Below, piece after piece: positions 18,206 through 26,575 of a stretch of DNA of 64,000 nt. This DNA is from Knoellia sinensis KCTC 19936 (lineage in GTDB: Bacteria > Actinomycetota > Actinomycetes > Actinomycetales > Dermatophilaceae): NCBI RefSeq assembly GCF_000768705.1, contig NZ_AVPJ01000008.1:62001-126000 (forward strand), read 5' to 3'. Each line of letters starts with the position of its first letter. Positions within the stretch are counted from its first letter, which is position 1. The notes under the pieces are model-generated. The model was not told the DNA's origin. It saw nothing but the letters and a program-made list of their open reading frames with translations, and searched no databases. The translations under genes and the position numbers were made by a program.

Positions 18206-19366
18206 TCAGCGTTGGAGGGAGCGGGCGATGAGCTCCTTCATCACCTCGTTGGCGCCGGCGAGGATGCGCAGCACCCTCACATCAGCGTAGATGTGGGAGA
18301 TGGGGTACTCGGACATGTATCCGTAGCCGCCGAAGAGCTGGAGGCACCGGTCGGCGACCTCTGTGGCGCGGTCGGTGATCCAGTACTTCGCCATGGAGGC
18401 GGTGGGCGTGTCGAGGTTGCCGGCGACGTGCTGGACGATGCAGTCGTCGAGGAAGACACGACCGATGCGGGCGATCGTCGCGACCTCCGCGAGTTCGAAG
18501 CGGGTGTTCTGGAGCGCGAACAGCGGGGCACCGAAGGCCTTGCGGTCCTGGGTGTAGTCGACGGTCAGCGCGACGGCCTTCTCGATGGCGGACTGCGCGA
18601 TGACGGCCGTGAGCAGCCGCTCCTGCGGGAGTTGCTGCATGAGCTGGTAGAAGCCCTGGCCTTCAGTGCCACCCAGAAGGTTGGATGCGGGGACTCGGAG
18701 CTCGTCGAAGAAGAGCTCGGCGGTGTCCTGGCCCTTCTGGCCGAGCTTGTCGAGGTTGCGGCCGCGGGTGAAGCCGGGTGTGTCGTCGTCGACCTCGGCG
18801 AGGATGAGCGAGAGGCCTTTGGCACCGGGTTCGTCACCGGTGCGGGCGACGATGACGACGGCGTCGCAGAGGATGCCGTTGGAGATGAAGGTCTTCGAGC
18901 CGGAGATGAGGTAGTCGTCGCCATCGCGCACGGCCCGGGTCTGGATGGCCTGGAGGTCGGAGCCGGTGCCCGGCTCGGTCATGGCGATGGACAGGACCCA
19001 CTCACCGGAGCAGACCTTGGGGAGCCACGCCTTCTTCTGCTCCTCGGTCGCATAGGCGAGGAGGTAGTGGGCGACGATGCCGATGTCGACGGCGAAACCC
19101 ATGGCGGTGTCGCCCGCGCGGCCCTGCTCCTCGAGCAGGACGGCCTCGTGGGCGAAGGTGCCGCCGCCACCGCCGTACTCCTCGGGGATGGACATGCCGA
19201 GAAGGCCGAGCTCGCCGGCCTTGTTGTAGAGGTCGCGGTTGGCGTGGCCCTGGGCGACGTGCTTCTCGGCGTGGGGCAGGACCTCCTTGGTGAAGTAGGT
19301 CGCGGCGAGCTCGCGGACGGACTCCAGTTCGTCGTCGCTCCAGCGGGGGCGGGCGGTGAGGGTCAC
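18206..19366 (-). CDS. Acyl-CoA dehydrogenase
   Basis: FAD-dependent first step of beta-oxidation, 386 residues. Typical segments are present: SIAMTEPGTGSDLQAIQTRA, SGSKTFISNGILCDAVVIVA, DRKAFGAPLFALQNTRFELA and LQLFGGYGYMSEYPI. The C-terminal position that carries the catalytic Glu in short-chain enzymes (YEGT) reads LAGA, so the base probably sits elsewhere, as in long-chain and isovaleryl enzymes. GTG at 19366 overlaps the stop codon of the tetR gene (GTGA), making it part of the TetR-headed operon. Confidence 0.92.
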   Translation of the reverse strand: MTLTARPRWSDDELESVRELAATYFTKEVLPHAEKHVAQGHANRDLYNKAGELGLLGMSIPEEYGGGGGTFAHEAVLLEEQGRAGDTAMGFAVDIGIVAHYLLAYATEEQKKAWLPKVCSGEWVLSIAMTEPGTGSDLQAIQTRAVRDGDDYLISGSKTFISNGILCDAVVIVARTGDEPGAKGLSLILAEVDDDTPGFTRGRNLDKLGQKGQDTAELFFDELRVPASNLLGGTEGQGFYQLMQQLPQERLLTAVIAQSAIEKAVALTVDYTQDRKAFGAPLFALQNTRFELAEVATIARIGRVFLDDCIVQHVAGNLDTPTASMAKYWITDRATEVADRCLQLFGGYGYMSEYPISHIYADVRVLRILAGANEVMKELIARSLQR

Positions 19367-20052
19367 GGGGTCTTCTCCGACTGTGTTTTGGGTGTGACGG
19401 TGTTGGGGGCGGCGGTGTTGGGTGTGACGGTGTCGGGGACGGCGGTGGTGGGCGTGCCGTTCAGCACCTCGGTGACGACGGTCCTGAGGATGCGGGCCAG
19501 GAGGTCGTGGACCTCGTCCCGAGTGAGGCTTCCCTCGCGGATCCACTCTCGGATGGCGCCCTTGGCGAGCGCGCCGTAGGACCGCCCGATGCCCCGCGCT
19601 CGGTCGGAGTCGACGACTGCGGGGTCGACACCGAGGAGGGTGAGCAGTCGGCGGGCGGCGATGTCGTCGGCCTCGATGAGCAGCGCCTCGACCTCGGGGT
19701 CGTCACCGACCCCCTCAGCACCGGCCACGGCCACGAAGGTCCGGCCGTGCTCCGACACCATGTCGAGGAGCCAGGTGACGCAGCCGGCGATCCGCGCCTC
19801 GAGCGAGTCGGGCACGCCGTCGGGCAGGGCCATGCGCGGGACGATGAGCATCTCGCGGACGACCTCGACATAGAGTCCGCGCTTCGTCCCGAAGTAGTGG
19901 TGGAGCAGACCTCGGGTCACGCCGGCGGCGGTCGCGATCTCGGTCGTCGACACCGCGGCATACGGACGTTCTCCGAAGAGCTCGATGGCACAGGCGAGGA
20001 TCTGTTCGCGCCGTTTGTCGGGCTCGAGCCGAGCGCGGGTGACGGTGCTCAT
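19363..20052 (-). CDS. TetR-family regulator of the fatty-acid block
   Basis: A 229-residue repressor-type protein. The N-terminal HTH is clear (EIATAAGVTRGLLHHYFGTK, residues 38-57). The ligand domain ends near 200 and is followed by a low-complexity tail of Thr/Pro/Asn/Ala repeats (TPNTAAPNTVTPKT) encoded by a 30-bp DNA repeat. Translation is coupled to the upstream hydratase (TGATG overlap) and to the downstream dehydrogenase (GTGA). Its probable operator is the palindrome at 20907-20931. An acyl-CoA ligand is likely from context. Confidence 0.88.
   Translation of the reverse strand: MSTVTRARLEPDKRREQILACAIELFGERPYAAVSTTEIATAAGVTRGLLHHYFGTKRGLYVEVVREMLIVPRMALPDGVPDSLEARIAGCVTWLLDMVSEHGRTFVAVAGAEGVGDDPEVEALLIEADDIAARRLLTLLGVDPAVVDSDRARGIGRSYGALAKGAIREWIREGSLTRDEVHDLLARILRTVVTEVLNGTPTTAVPDTVTPNTAAPNTVTPKTQSEKTP
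19391..19460 (-). repeat. 30-bp repeat encoding the TetR tail
   Basis: A unit starting GGTGTGACGG recurs at 19391 and 19421 with a partial third copy at about 19451 (period 30 bp, about 2.3 copies). Ten codons per unit keep the frame, so the C-terminal extension can lengthen or shorten without affecting the overlapping dehydrogenase start. Confidence 0.75.
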
Positions 20053-20891
20053 CAGTCGTGCCAGGGCAGGTGGTCGGGCTGGTCGGTCGAGACCCGCAGC
20101 GGGAAGACCGGGTCCCGCCGCTCGAGGAAGGACAGCACGCCCTCGTGGGCGTCCTTGCTCGTCGCGCAGCCGGCGATGAGGCGGGAGTCGAGGGCGAAGG
20201 CGGCGTCCGGCGAGTCGGCCGAGCCGACCTCTCGGACGGCCCGGCGGATGACCGCCATGGACACCGGGGAGCTCAGCGTCGCCAGCTGGGCGGCGACCTC
20301 GGTTGCGCGGGCGAGCACCTCGTCCGGGGCGACGAGTTCGTTGACGAGACCGGTGGCGAGCGCCTCGTCGGCGGTGATGAGGCGGCCGGTGAGCAGCCAC
20401 TCGAGCGCGCGGCCCTGGCCGACGATGCGCGGGAGGTACCAACTCGAGCCGCCCTCGGGGAAGATGCCGCGTCGGGCGAAGACGAAGCCGAAGCGCGAGT
20501 CGGTCGACGCGATGCGGATATCGGCGGCCAGTTGGAGGGTGGAGCCCACGCCGACGGCAGCGCCGCGCGAGGCCGTGACGACCGGCTTGTGCATGCGGTG
20601 GAGGACGCTCGTCGCCCTGGTGGCCGGCTCGACCCACGCACCACTGTCGGCGCCATCGGTGACGTCGAGACGGCCACCGCTGAGGTCGGCGCCGACGCAG
20701 AAGTCGGTTCCGGCGCCCGTCAGGACGACCGCACGCACGGCGTCATCGGCGTCGACGTCGCGGAGCGCGAGCGCCAACTCGTCGGCCATCTGGATCGTGT
20801 AGCCGTTGCGCGCCTCGGGGCGATTCAGCGTGACGGTGGCGATCGCGTCGGTGACGTCGACCGCGACCTGTTCGTAGGACTCCGATGTCAT
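20052..20891 (-). CDS. Enoyl-CoA hydratase/isomerase family protein
   Basis: Crotonase-fold enzyme of 279 residues. It has the two oxyanion-hole regions (AGTDFCVGADLSGG and RGAAVGVGSTLQLAADIRIA) and the C-terminal helix typical of the family. The second catalytic acid position reads IFPEGGSSWYLPRIVG, which retains Glu, but the first (ALGGGLE-like in fadB) is replaced, so it may be an isomerase or act on an unusual substrate. First gene of the operon hydratase-tetR-acyl-CoA dehydrogenase. Its ATG at 20891 is 16 bp from the TetR palindrome. Confidence 0.88.
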   Translation of the reverse strand: MTSESYEQVAVDVTDAIATVTLNRPEARNGYTIQMADELALALRDVDADDAVRAVVLTGAGTDFCVGADLSGGRLDVTDGADSGAWVEPATRATSVLHRMHKPVVTASRGAAVGVGSTLQLAADIRIASTDSRFGFVFARRGIFPEGGSSWYLPRIVGQGRALEWLLTGRLITADEALATGLVNELVAPDEVLARATEVAAQLATLSSPVSMAVIRRAVREVGSADSPDAAFALDSRLIAGCATSKDAHEGVLSFLERRDPVFPLRVSTDQPDHLPWHD

Positions 20892-20906
20892 GTGAACATT
20901 CGAACC

Positions 20907-20931
20907 GACTATTGACAGTCTGTCAATAGTC
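20907..20931. promoter_or_regulatory. Perfect TetR-type operator between divergent fatty-acid genes
   Basis: GACTATTGACAG (20907-20918), one central T, then CTGTCAATAGTC (20920-20931): a perfect 12+1+12 palindrome. It lies between the divergent hydratase (start 20891) and aldehyde dehydrogenase (start 20948) genes. CAGGCT at 20935-20940 could serve as the -10 box of the plus-strand gene. The TetR regulator encoded two genes away is the natural ligand. Confidence 0.85.
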
Positions 20932-20947
20932 GAGCAGGCTCTCCGCC

Positions 20948-22537
20948 ATGACAGGCATCACAGGGCTCGCCAACGGCGTCGAGGTCTCCGCTGCGAACGC
21001 CGCTGGGGCGTCCCCCTTGGAGGGCGGTCCAGCACCGGACAGGCAAGGGGACACAGTCGGATCGTCACCGAATTCCGTTCTCAACAGCCTCAATCCGGCG
21101 GATGGCGCCGTCGTTGCGACCTTGGACGCCGACGACGTGTCATCGGTCAGGGCGAAGGTCGCCCGAGGTCGCCAGACGCAGCCGTGGTGGGCCGGCCAGG
21201 AGCCGTCGGCACGGGCCGCCGCACTCGGAGCGTGGCGGCGACACATCTGGGCGCGGCACGCCGAACTCGCCGACCTCATCCACGCAGAGAACGGCAAGCC
21301 CATCGACGACGCGATCATCGAGATCGCACTCACGGTCGAGCACCTCCAGTGGGCCGAGACGCACGCCAAGAAGGCCCTCGCCTCTCGCAAGCTGAACCCC
21401 GGCGCGCTCTTCGCCAACCACAGCGCGCGCGTGGAATACGTGCCGCTCGGCGTCGTCGGTGTCATCAGCCCGTGGAACTACCCGCTCTACGCACCCAACA
21501 GCGGGGTGTCCGCGGCCCTCGTCGCCGGCAACACGGTCGTCCTCAAGCCGAGCGAATACACGCCTGCGGTCGCGCGGTGGTACGTCGACGCATTCGCGAG
21601 AGCGAACCCCCAGCTGCCACCCGGCATACTCCAGATCGTCGTCGGAGACGGCGCCATCGGCGCCGAGGTCACGCGGGCCGGCGTCGACAAGATCGTGTTC
21701 ACCGGATCGACGGCCACCGGCCGACGGATCATGGCCCAGGCCGCCGAGACGCTCACGCCCGTCCTGCTCGAGTGCGGCGGCAAGGATCCCGTCATCGTCG
21801 CGGCCGACGCCGACCCTGCTGCGGCAGCCCGGGCCGTCGCCTGGGGCGCGTTCACCAATGGCGGGCAGACGTGTGTCGGCGTCGAGCGCGTCTATGTCCT
21901 TCGGGAGGTGCGCGACCGGTTCATCGACGCGCTCCTCCATGAGCTCAAGGGCATCCGCCCGGGCGCCGGGCGTGGTGCCGCCTATGGCGCGATGACGATG
22001 CCCTCGCAGGTCGACGTTGTGCGTCGACACGTCGAGGCCGCAGGTGCGGCGGGAGGCACCTTCCTCGTCGGCGGGCCCGAGTCGGTCGGGGAGCGCTTCA
22101 TCGAGCCGATCGTCGTCCTGGACGCCGACGAGGACAGCGCGTGTGTGCGCGAGGAGACCTTTGGCCCGATGGTGACGATCAAGACGGTCGACACCCTCGA
22201 CGAGGCCGTGGCCCTCGCCAACGACAGCGACTACGCCTTATCGGCCTCGGTGTTCTCGCGCCGGAGCGGCGACGCCATCGCAGCCCGACTGCGCGCCGGA
22301 CAGGTCTCGATCAACACCGTGATCGCGTTCGCCGGCATGGGCTCCGCGCCCATGGGTGGCGTCGGCGGCAGTGGCTTCGGGCGCGTCCACGGGGTCGACG
22401 GCCTCCATGAGTTCGTGAGGCCTCGCAGCACCGTGAAGCAGGACTTCGGCGTGCCCGGTTTCGACCTCATCACCCTGCGCCGGGCGAGTCACGTCCTCCC
22501 CCTCATGAAGCGGGTCCTGGCCAAGCGTCACTCCTGA
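20948..22537 (+). CDS. Aldehyde dehydrogenase
   Basis: NAD(P)-dependent oxidation of an aldehyde to the acid, 529 residues. The fold signatures are SPWNYPLYAPNSGVSAALVA, VFTGSTATGRRI, the catalytic Glu in LLECGGKDP and the nucleophile Cys in NGGQTCVGVERVYV, followed by EETFGPMV and the C-terminal oligomerisation strand. About 45 extra residues precede the usual start of the fold. The ATG at 20948 has CAGGCT 7 nt upstream. Context (divergent from beta-oxidation genes, followed by fadD) suggests it oxidises fatty aldehydes to feed FadD. Confidence 0.92.
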   Translation: MTGITGLANGVEVSAANAAGASPLEGGPAPDRQGDTVGSSPNSVLNSLNPADGAVVATLDADDVSSVRAKVARGRQTQPWWAGQEPSARAAALGAWRRHIWARHAELADLIHAENGKPIDDAIIEIALTVEHLQWAETHAKKALASRKLNPGALFANHSARVEYVPLGVVGVISPWNYPLYAPNSGVSAALVAGNTVVLKPSEYTPAVARWYVDAFARANPQLPPGILQIVVGDGAIGAEVTRAGVDKIVFTGSTATGRRIMAQAAETLTPVLLECGGKDPVIVAADADPAAAARAVAWGAFTNGGQTCVGVERVYVLREVRDRFIDALLHELKGIRPGAGRGAAYGAMTMPSQVDVVRRHVEAAGAAGGTFLVGGPESVGERFIEPIVVLDADEDSACVREETFGPMVTIKTVDTLDEAVALANDSDYALSASVFSRRSGDAIAARLRAGQVSINTVIAFAGMGSAPMGGVGGSGFGRVHGVDGLHEFVRPRSTVKQDFGVPGFDLITLRRASHVLPLMKRVLAKRHS

Positions 22538-22628
22538 CCTCCCTGCCATCCCGCCTCCCTGCAGTTCCGCGCTCCCTGCCGTTCCGCGCTCCCACTCCCA
22601 CTCCCAACGCACCGAAAAGGCACCCCTC

Positions 22629-24413
22629 ATGGCACACCCGACCACCTGGCCCCGGACCCTGACCGAGGCCTTCCAGAAGACCGCCGCCGCGAACCCGACC
22701 AAGCTCGCGCTCATCCCCACCGCCGACGCCGCCCCCGTCACCTGGGGCGAGTGGGCCGCCCGCGCGGAGAAGTGCGCCGGCGGTCTCGCCGCCCTCGGCG
22801 TCCAGCACGGCGACACGGTCGGCATCATGCTCACCAACCGGCCCGAGTTCCACATCGTCGACGCGGCCGCGATGCACCTCGGCGCAGCGGCCTTCTCCGT
22901 CTACAACACCAACCCGGCCGAGGTCATCGCCCACCAGTTCGGCAACGCCGGCAACCGCGTCGTCATCACCGAGAAGGCGTTCCTCCCGATCGTCCGCGCG
23001 GCCATCTCGCAGGGCGGCCAGGTCGAGCACGTCGTGGTCATCGACGGCGACGACACCGACGCGGGCAGCGACGTGATCACCCTCGCGCAGCTCGAGTCGA
23101 GCACCCCGGCGGAGTTCGACTTCGCCGCTGCGTGGCAGGCGGTTCAGCCCGACGACGTGCTGACGATCATCTACACGTCGGGCACGACCGGCATGCCCAA
23201 GGGTGTCGAACTGACGCACAACAACCTCATCTCCAACATCCGCGGCACCGCCGAGACCCTGCCGCAGGACCTGCGCGTCCTCTCCTACCTCCCCGACGCG
23301 CACATCGTGAACCGCTACCTCTGCCAGTACGCACCGATGCTCCTCGGTGGCGAGGTCCACACCCTCGCCAACGGCAAGCTTCTCGTCGACGCCCTCAAGC
23401 AGGTGCGCCCCACCTTCTTCGTCGGCGTGCCCCAGGTCTGGTACAAGGTGAAGGCCGGCATCGAGGCCAAGCTCGCTGCCGAGGAAGGCGCCAAGGGACG
23501 CCTCGTCAACTGGGCAGTCGACACGGGCAAGCGCTTCGTCCGCCACGAGTCCGACGGCACGCCCGTCCCCGGTAAGCTCGCCTTCCAGCACAAGGTCGCC
23601 GAGAAGCTCCTTCACAAGATCCGCGAGGCGGCCGGACTCGACCAGCTCTTCACCGCATTCACCGGCGCAGCCCCCATCGCCCCCGAGGCGCTCGAATACA
23701 TCGCGGCATTGGGCGTTCCGATCATCGAAGGCTGGGGCATGTCGGAGGTCTCGGCGGTCGCGACCTTCAACCGTCACGGCCACCGCAAGTTCGGCACGGT
23801 GGGCCCGGCGACACCCGGGATCCAGATCGCCCTCGCGGAGGACGGTGAGGTCCTCGTCAAGGGTCCGAGCGTCATGCCCGGCTACCGCGGAGATGCCGAG
23901 AAGACGGCCGAGACGATCGACGCGGACGGCTGGCTCCACACCGGTGACATCGGCGTGCTCGACGAGGACTCGCACCTGCGGATCGTCGACCGCAAGAAGG
24001 AGATCATCATCAGCACTGGCGGCAAGAACATGTCGCCGAGCCAGATCGAGGGTGCGCTGCGCGTGGCCCTCCCGATCCTCGGAGCGGCCGTCGCGATCGG
24101 CGACGCCCGCCCCTACATCACCGCGCTGCTCACCCTCGACCCCGACGCCGCCGCGGCGTTCGCGGCCAAGCACGGGATAGCCAACGCCTCGATCGCGGAA
24201 CTCTCCGCCAACTCGTTGGTGCGCGAGCACATCGAGGCGGGCGTCGCGGCGGCCAACAAGAACCTGTCCAAGGTCGAACAGGTGCAGTACTGGTCACTCC
24301 TCCCCACCACCTGGGAACCCGGTGGCGACGAGCTCACCCCCACGATGAAGCTCAAGCGTGGCCCGATCACGTCGAAGTACTCCGACGTCATCGAGAGCAA
24401 CTACTCCCGCTGA
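22629..24413 (+). CDS. fadD: Long-chain fatty acid-CoA ligase
   Basis: AMP-forming acyl-CoA synthetase, 594 residues, that activates fatty acids. The P-loop (IIYTSGTTGMPKGVELTHNN, near residue 180), the A5-type motif (EGWGMSEVSAVATFN), the A7 motif (GWLHTGDIG) and A8 (IVDRKKEIIISTGGKNMSPS) are present. The length and C-terminal segment (KLKRGPITSKYSDVIESNY) match bacterial FACS/FadD15-like enzymes. It follows the aldehyde dehydrogenase by 91 bp, and a hairpin at 24451-24480 terminates it. Confidence 0.93.
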   Translation: MAHPTTWPRTLTEAFQKTAAANPTKLALIPTADAAPVTWGEWAARAEKCAGGLAALGVQHGDTVGIMLTNRPEFHIVDAAAMHLGAAAFSVYNTNPAEVIAHQFGNAGNRVVITEKAFLPIVRAAISQGGQVEHVVVIDGDDTDAGSDVITLAQLESSTPAEFDFAAAWQAVQPDDVLTIIYTSGTTGMPKGVELTHNNLISNIRGTAETLPQDLRVLSYLPDAHIVNRYLCQYAPMLLGGEVHTLANGKLLVDALKQVRPTFFVGVPQVWYKVKAGIEAKLAAEEGAKGRLVNWAVDTGKRFVRHESDGTPVPGKLAFQHKVAEKLLHKIREAAGLDQLFTAFTGAAPIAPEALEYIAALGVPIIEGWGMSEVSAVATFNRHGHRKFGTVGPATPGIQIALAEDGEVLVKGPSVMPGYRGDAEKTAETIDADGWLHTGDIGVLDEDSHLRIVDRKKEIIISTGGKNMSPSQIEGALRVALPILGAAVAIGDARPYITALLTLDPDAAAAFAAKHGIANASIAELSANSLVREHIEAGVAAANKNLSKVEQVQYWSLLPTTWEPGGDELTPTMKLKRGPITSKYSDVIESNYSR

Positions 24414-24450
24414 CGTCCGACCGCTTCGCGGAGAACCACCACCGGGTATG

Positions 24451-24480
24451 CCGGCCGCCCCAGTCCCGGGGTGGCCGGCA
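24451..24480 (+). terminator. Hairpin after fadD
   Basis: GCCGGCC-G-CCCC and GGGG-T-GGCCGGC pair with one bulge, starting about 40 nt after the fadD stop codon. The left arm overlaps a CGGCATAC-type motif (GGTATGCCGG). Confidence 0.65.
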
Positions 24481-24506
24481 CCGTTGCGTCTGGGCCCCGT
24501 ACCAAA

Positions 24507-24925
24507 CCGTCCAATTGGGTGAGTTCGGTACGCACGCGAAACGGACGGCATACCCGCCTGTCCGTGCGGAACCGTCCAATTGGGTGAGTTCGGTACGGCA
24601 GGTGAGCGGACGGCATACCCGCCTGTCCGTGCGGAACCGTCCAATTGGGTGAGTTCGGTACGGCAGGTGAGCGGACGGCATACCCGCCTGTCCGTGCGGA
24701 ACCGTCCAATTGGGTGAGTTCGGTACGGCAGGTGAGCGGACGGCATACCCGCCTGTCCGTGCGGAACCGTCCAATTGGGTGAGTTCGGTACGGCAGGTGA
24801 GCGGACGGCATACCCGCCTGTCCGTGCGGAACCGTCCAATTGGGTGAGTTCGGTACGGCAGGTGAGCGGACGGCATACCCGCCTGTCCGTGCGGAACCGT
24901 CCAATTGGGTGAGTTCGGTACGTTC
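24507..24925. repeat. Seven-copy tandem repeat of 65-bp period
   Basis: The core CCGTCCAATTGGGTGAGTTC recurs at 24507, 24572, 24637, 24702, 24767, 24832 and 24897, exactly 65 bp apart. The middle copies are essentially identical; the first and last diverge at their outer edges. Each full unit also carries a weak dyad (CGGAC...GTCCG) enclosing GGCATAC and ends with GTGCGGAA. Reading frames through it are artificial repeats of one peptide and have no start signal, so it is taken as non-coding. It lies between the convergent fadD and tetR genes. Confidence 0.95.
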
Positions 24926-24952
24926 AGGCGACTTCGCCGTGAAGCCCGGGGG

Positions 24953-25576
24953 TCAGGGGTGGGCGGGGGCGGGGTCGGGGGACGGGACGCCGGTGAGCAT
25001 CGGGGTGAGGAAGCGGCGGGCCACCCGCTCGATGGCGTCGTCGTCCTCACTGTCGAGCACGGCATGCGGCGTGAGGATGAAGGAGTGGGCGAGCCTCACG
25101 ACGATCTCGGCCCGGGCCAGGACATCGTCCTCGTCGACGGCGACCGAACCGTCGCCGCGGAGCAACTCCGCCGCCACGTCGATGGCCGCCAGGAGAATCG
25201 GTGATCCGTTGACCGTGAGCAGCGTCAGGACAGTGTCGGGTTCGAGGGTCATGACCCGCTGGAGCAGCTGGTTGTCCCGCAGACCGCGCATCATCGCGAC
25301 GAACGCGGCGACGACGCGCCCCGCGTCACCCGTGCTCGGGTCGGCAACCGATGCCGCGAGCCGGATGGAGTCGAAAAGTCGGCTCGCATCACGCATGACG
25401 ACCGCCGTGACCAGTTCGTCCTTGGAGCCGATCCGCCGATAGACGGTCACGCGGTCGATTCCGGCCCGCTTGGCGACCTCCCCGACCGAGGCCCGACGGA
25501 TCCCGAGGTCCAGGAAGGCCATGCGGGCTGCATCCAGGAGGGCGTCGTCCTCGTGGGACGTCACGTGTGCGGTCAT
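24953..25576 (-). CDS. TetR-family regulator of the monooxygenase operon
   Basis: A 207-residue TetR protein with a clear HTH (VGEVAKRAGIDRVTVYRRIG, about 31-50). The ligand-binding domain has no motif I can assign. It is transcribed divergently from the five-gene hydrolase/monooxygenase operon, with inverted TGCAACA/TGTTGCA half-sites in the 81-bp gap. It therefore probably represses that operon and itself. In the mycobacterial mymA operon this role is taken by an AraC-type protein (VirS). Confidence 0.88.
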   Translation of the reverse strand: MTAHVTSHEDDALLDAARMAFLDLGIRRASVGEVAKRAGIDRVTVYRRIGSKDELVTAVVMRDASRLFDSIRLAASVADPSTGDAGRVVAAFVAMMRGLRDNQLLQRVMTLEPDTVLTLLTVNGSPILLAAIDVAAELLRGDGSVAVDEDDVLARAEIVVRLAHSFILTPHAVLDSEDDDAIERVARRFLTPMLTGVPSPDPAPAHP

Positions 25577-25595
25577 GAGCTCACTTTACCCTTGA

Positions 25596-25622
25596 TGCAA
25601 CATTGCAACACCAATTGTTGCA
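25596..25622. promoter_or_regulatory. Probable operator: TGCAACA half-sites
   Basis: TGCAACA occurs twice in direct orientation (25596-25602 and 25604-25610), followed after 5 bp by the inverted copy TGTTGCA (25616-25622). The -10-like TACGCT of the plus-strand operon is at 25626-25631, so a bound TetR dimer would cover the promoter. Confidence 0.72.
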
Positions 25623-25657
25623 CTGTACGCTCGGTAGCCAGACGAAAGGAACGGTCA

Positions 25658-26575
25658 ATGACGACCCAGTCCCCCGCCTCAAGAGAGACGTCAGTGGAAG
25701 GCGCGCACACGGCATACGCCGAAGAAGCCCTCGCGATCAGGCCACGCAACGTGAGCTTCGACTGGTCGAGCGTGCCCTTCCACTACGTGCCGACCGACGC
25801 CTACGCGACGCACTTCTGGAACGTCATGCACCTCGTCCTCCCCGAGGGTGAGCGTGCGATGGCCGACGTCCTCGGGCGGGCCCTCGACCAGATCGAGGAC
25901 CCGCGGCTCAAGGAGGAGCTCATCGGCTTCATCGGCCAGGAGGAGACGCACGCGAGTTCGCACGAGTCGTTCCGTCACTACCTCGAGGCGCACGGCGTCG
26001 ACATCCCGCGCGTCACGGGCGTCATGGCCCAGATCATGGACAAGATCTTCGGCGAGCACGACCTCACGGGCCGCGCGGCCGATGCGTGGTTCAAGGAGCG
26101 CCTCGGCCTGTATGCGGCGGCCGAGCACTTCACCGCCGTCGTCGGCGAGTGGCTCATCGACAACGCCGAGTTCGACCGCGTCGGCGTCGACCCGACGATG
26201 CTCGACCTGCTCCGCTGGCACGGCGCGGAGGAGATGGAGCACCGCAACGTCGCGTTCGACGTCTATCAATACGTCGACGGCGGCTACGCCCGGCGCGTCC
26301 GCACCGCGATCGTCGCGAGCGCCGGCCTGCTCACGCTGTGGCTGTGGGCTTCCCGCTTCCTCTATGTCAACGACCCGCGCATCGAGCGCCCGCGCCGCCC
26401 CATGCCGCTCGCCTTCATCCGGTCGGCCCGCCGCGGCCTCATCCCCGGCATCGGCTTCGTGCTGCGCGAGATCCCGCCCTACGTCCGACGCGACTTCCAC
26501 CCGTCGAAGATGGGCCCGATCGACAAGGCCGTGCGCTACCTCGCCAACTCCCCCGCCGCCCGAGACGCCGCATGA
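25658..26575 (+). CDS. Predicted metal-dependent hydrolase, ferritin-like (PF10118 type)
   Basis: A 305-residue protein with two diiron-type clusters: GQEETHASSHESF near residue 90 and EEMEHRNVAFDVYQY near 190. Both are EExxH-like helices characteristic of the family named 'metal-dependent hydrolase'. A hydrophobic stretch (TAIVASAGLLTLWLWASRF) suggests membrane association. The ATG at 25658 has AAAGGA 7 nt upstream. First gene of an operon in which every later start overlaps the previous stop codon. Given the oxidative partners downstream, a diiron oxygenase role is also possible. Confidence 0.82.
   Translation: MTTQSPASRETSVEGAHTAYAEEALAIRPRNVSFDWSSVPFHYVPTDAYATHFWNVMHLVLPEGERAMADVLGRALDQIEDPRLKEELIGFIGQEETHASSHESFRHYLEAHGVDIPRVTGVMAQIMDKIFGEHDLTGRAADAWFKERLGLYAAAEHFTAVVGEWLIDNAEFDRVGVDPTMLDLLRWHGAEEMEHRNVAFDVYQYVDGGYARRVRTAIVASAGLLTLWLWASRFLYVNDPRIERPRRPMPLAFIRSARRGLIPGIGFVLREIPPYVRRDFHPSKMGPIDKAVRYLANSPAARDAA

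Noticed and set aside
24507-24925. Long open frames through the 65-bp repeat that would encode a repetitive protein
   Set aside because: The unit length (65) is not a multiple of three, so all frames cycle; there is no start signal, and the encoded repeat is just the DNA period.
24507-24925. CRISPR array
   Set aside because: Repeats are head-to-tail with no variable spacers, and no cas genes are present.
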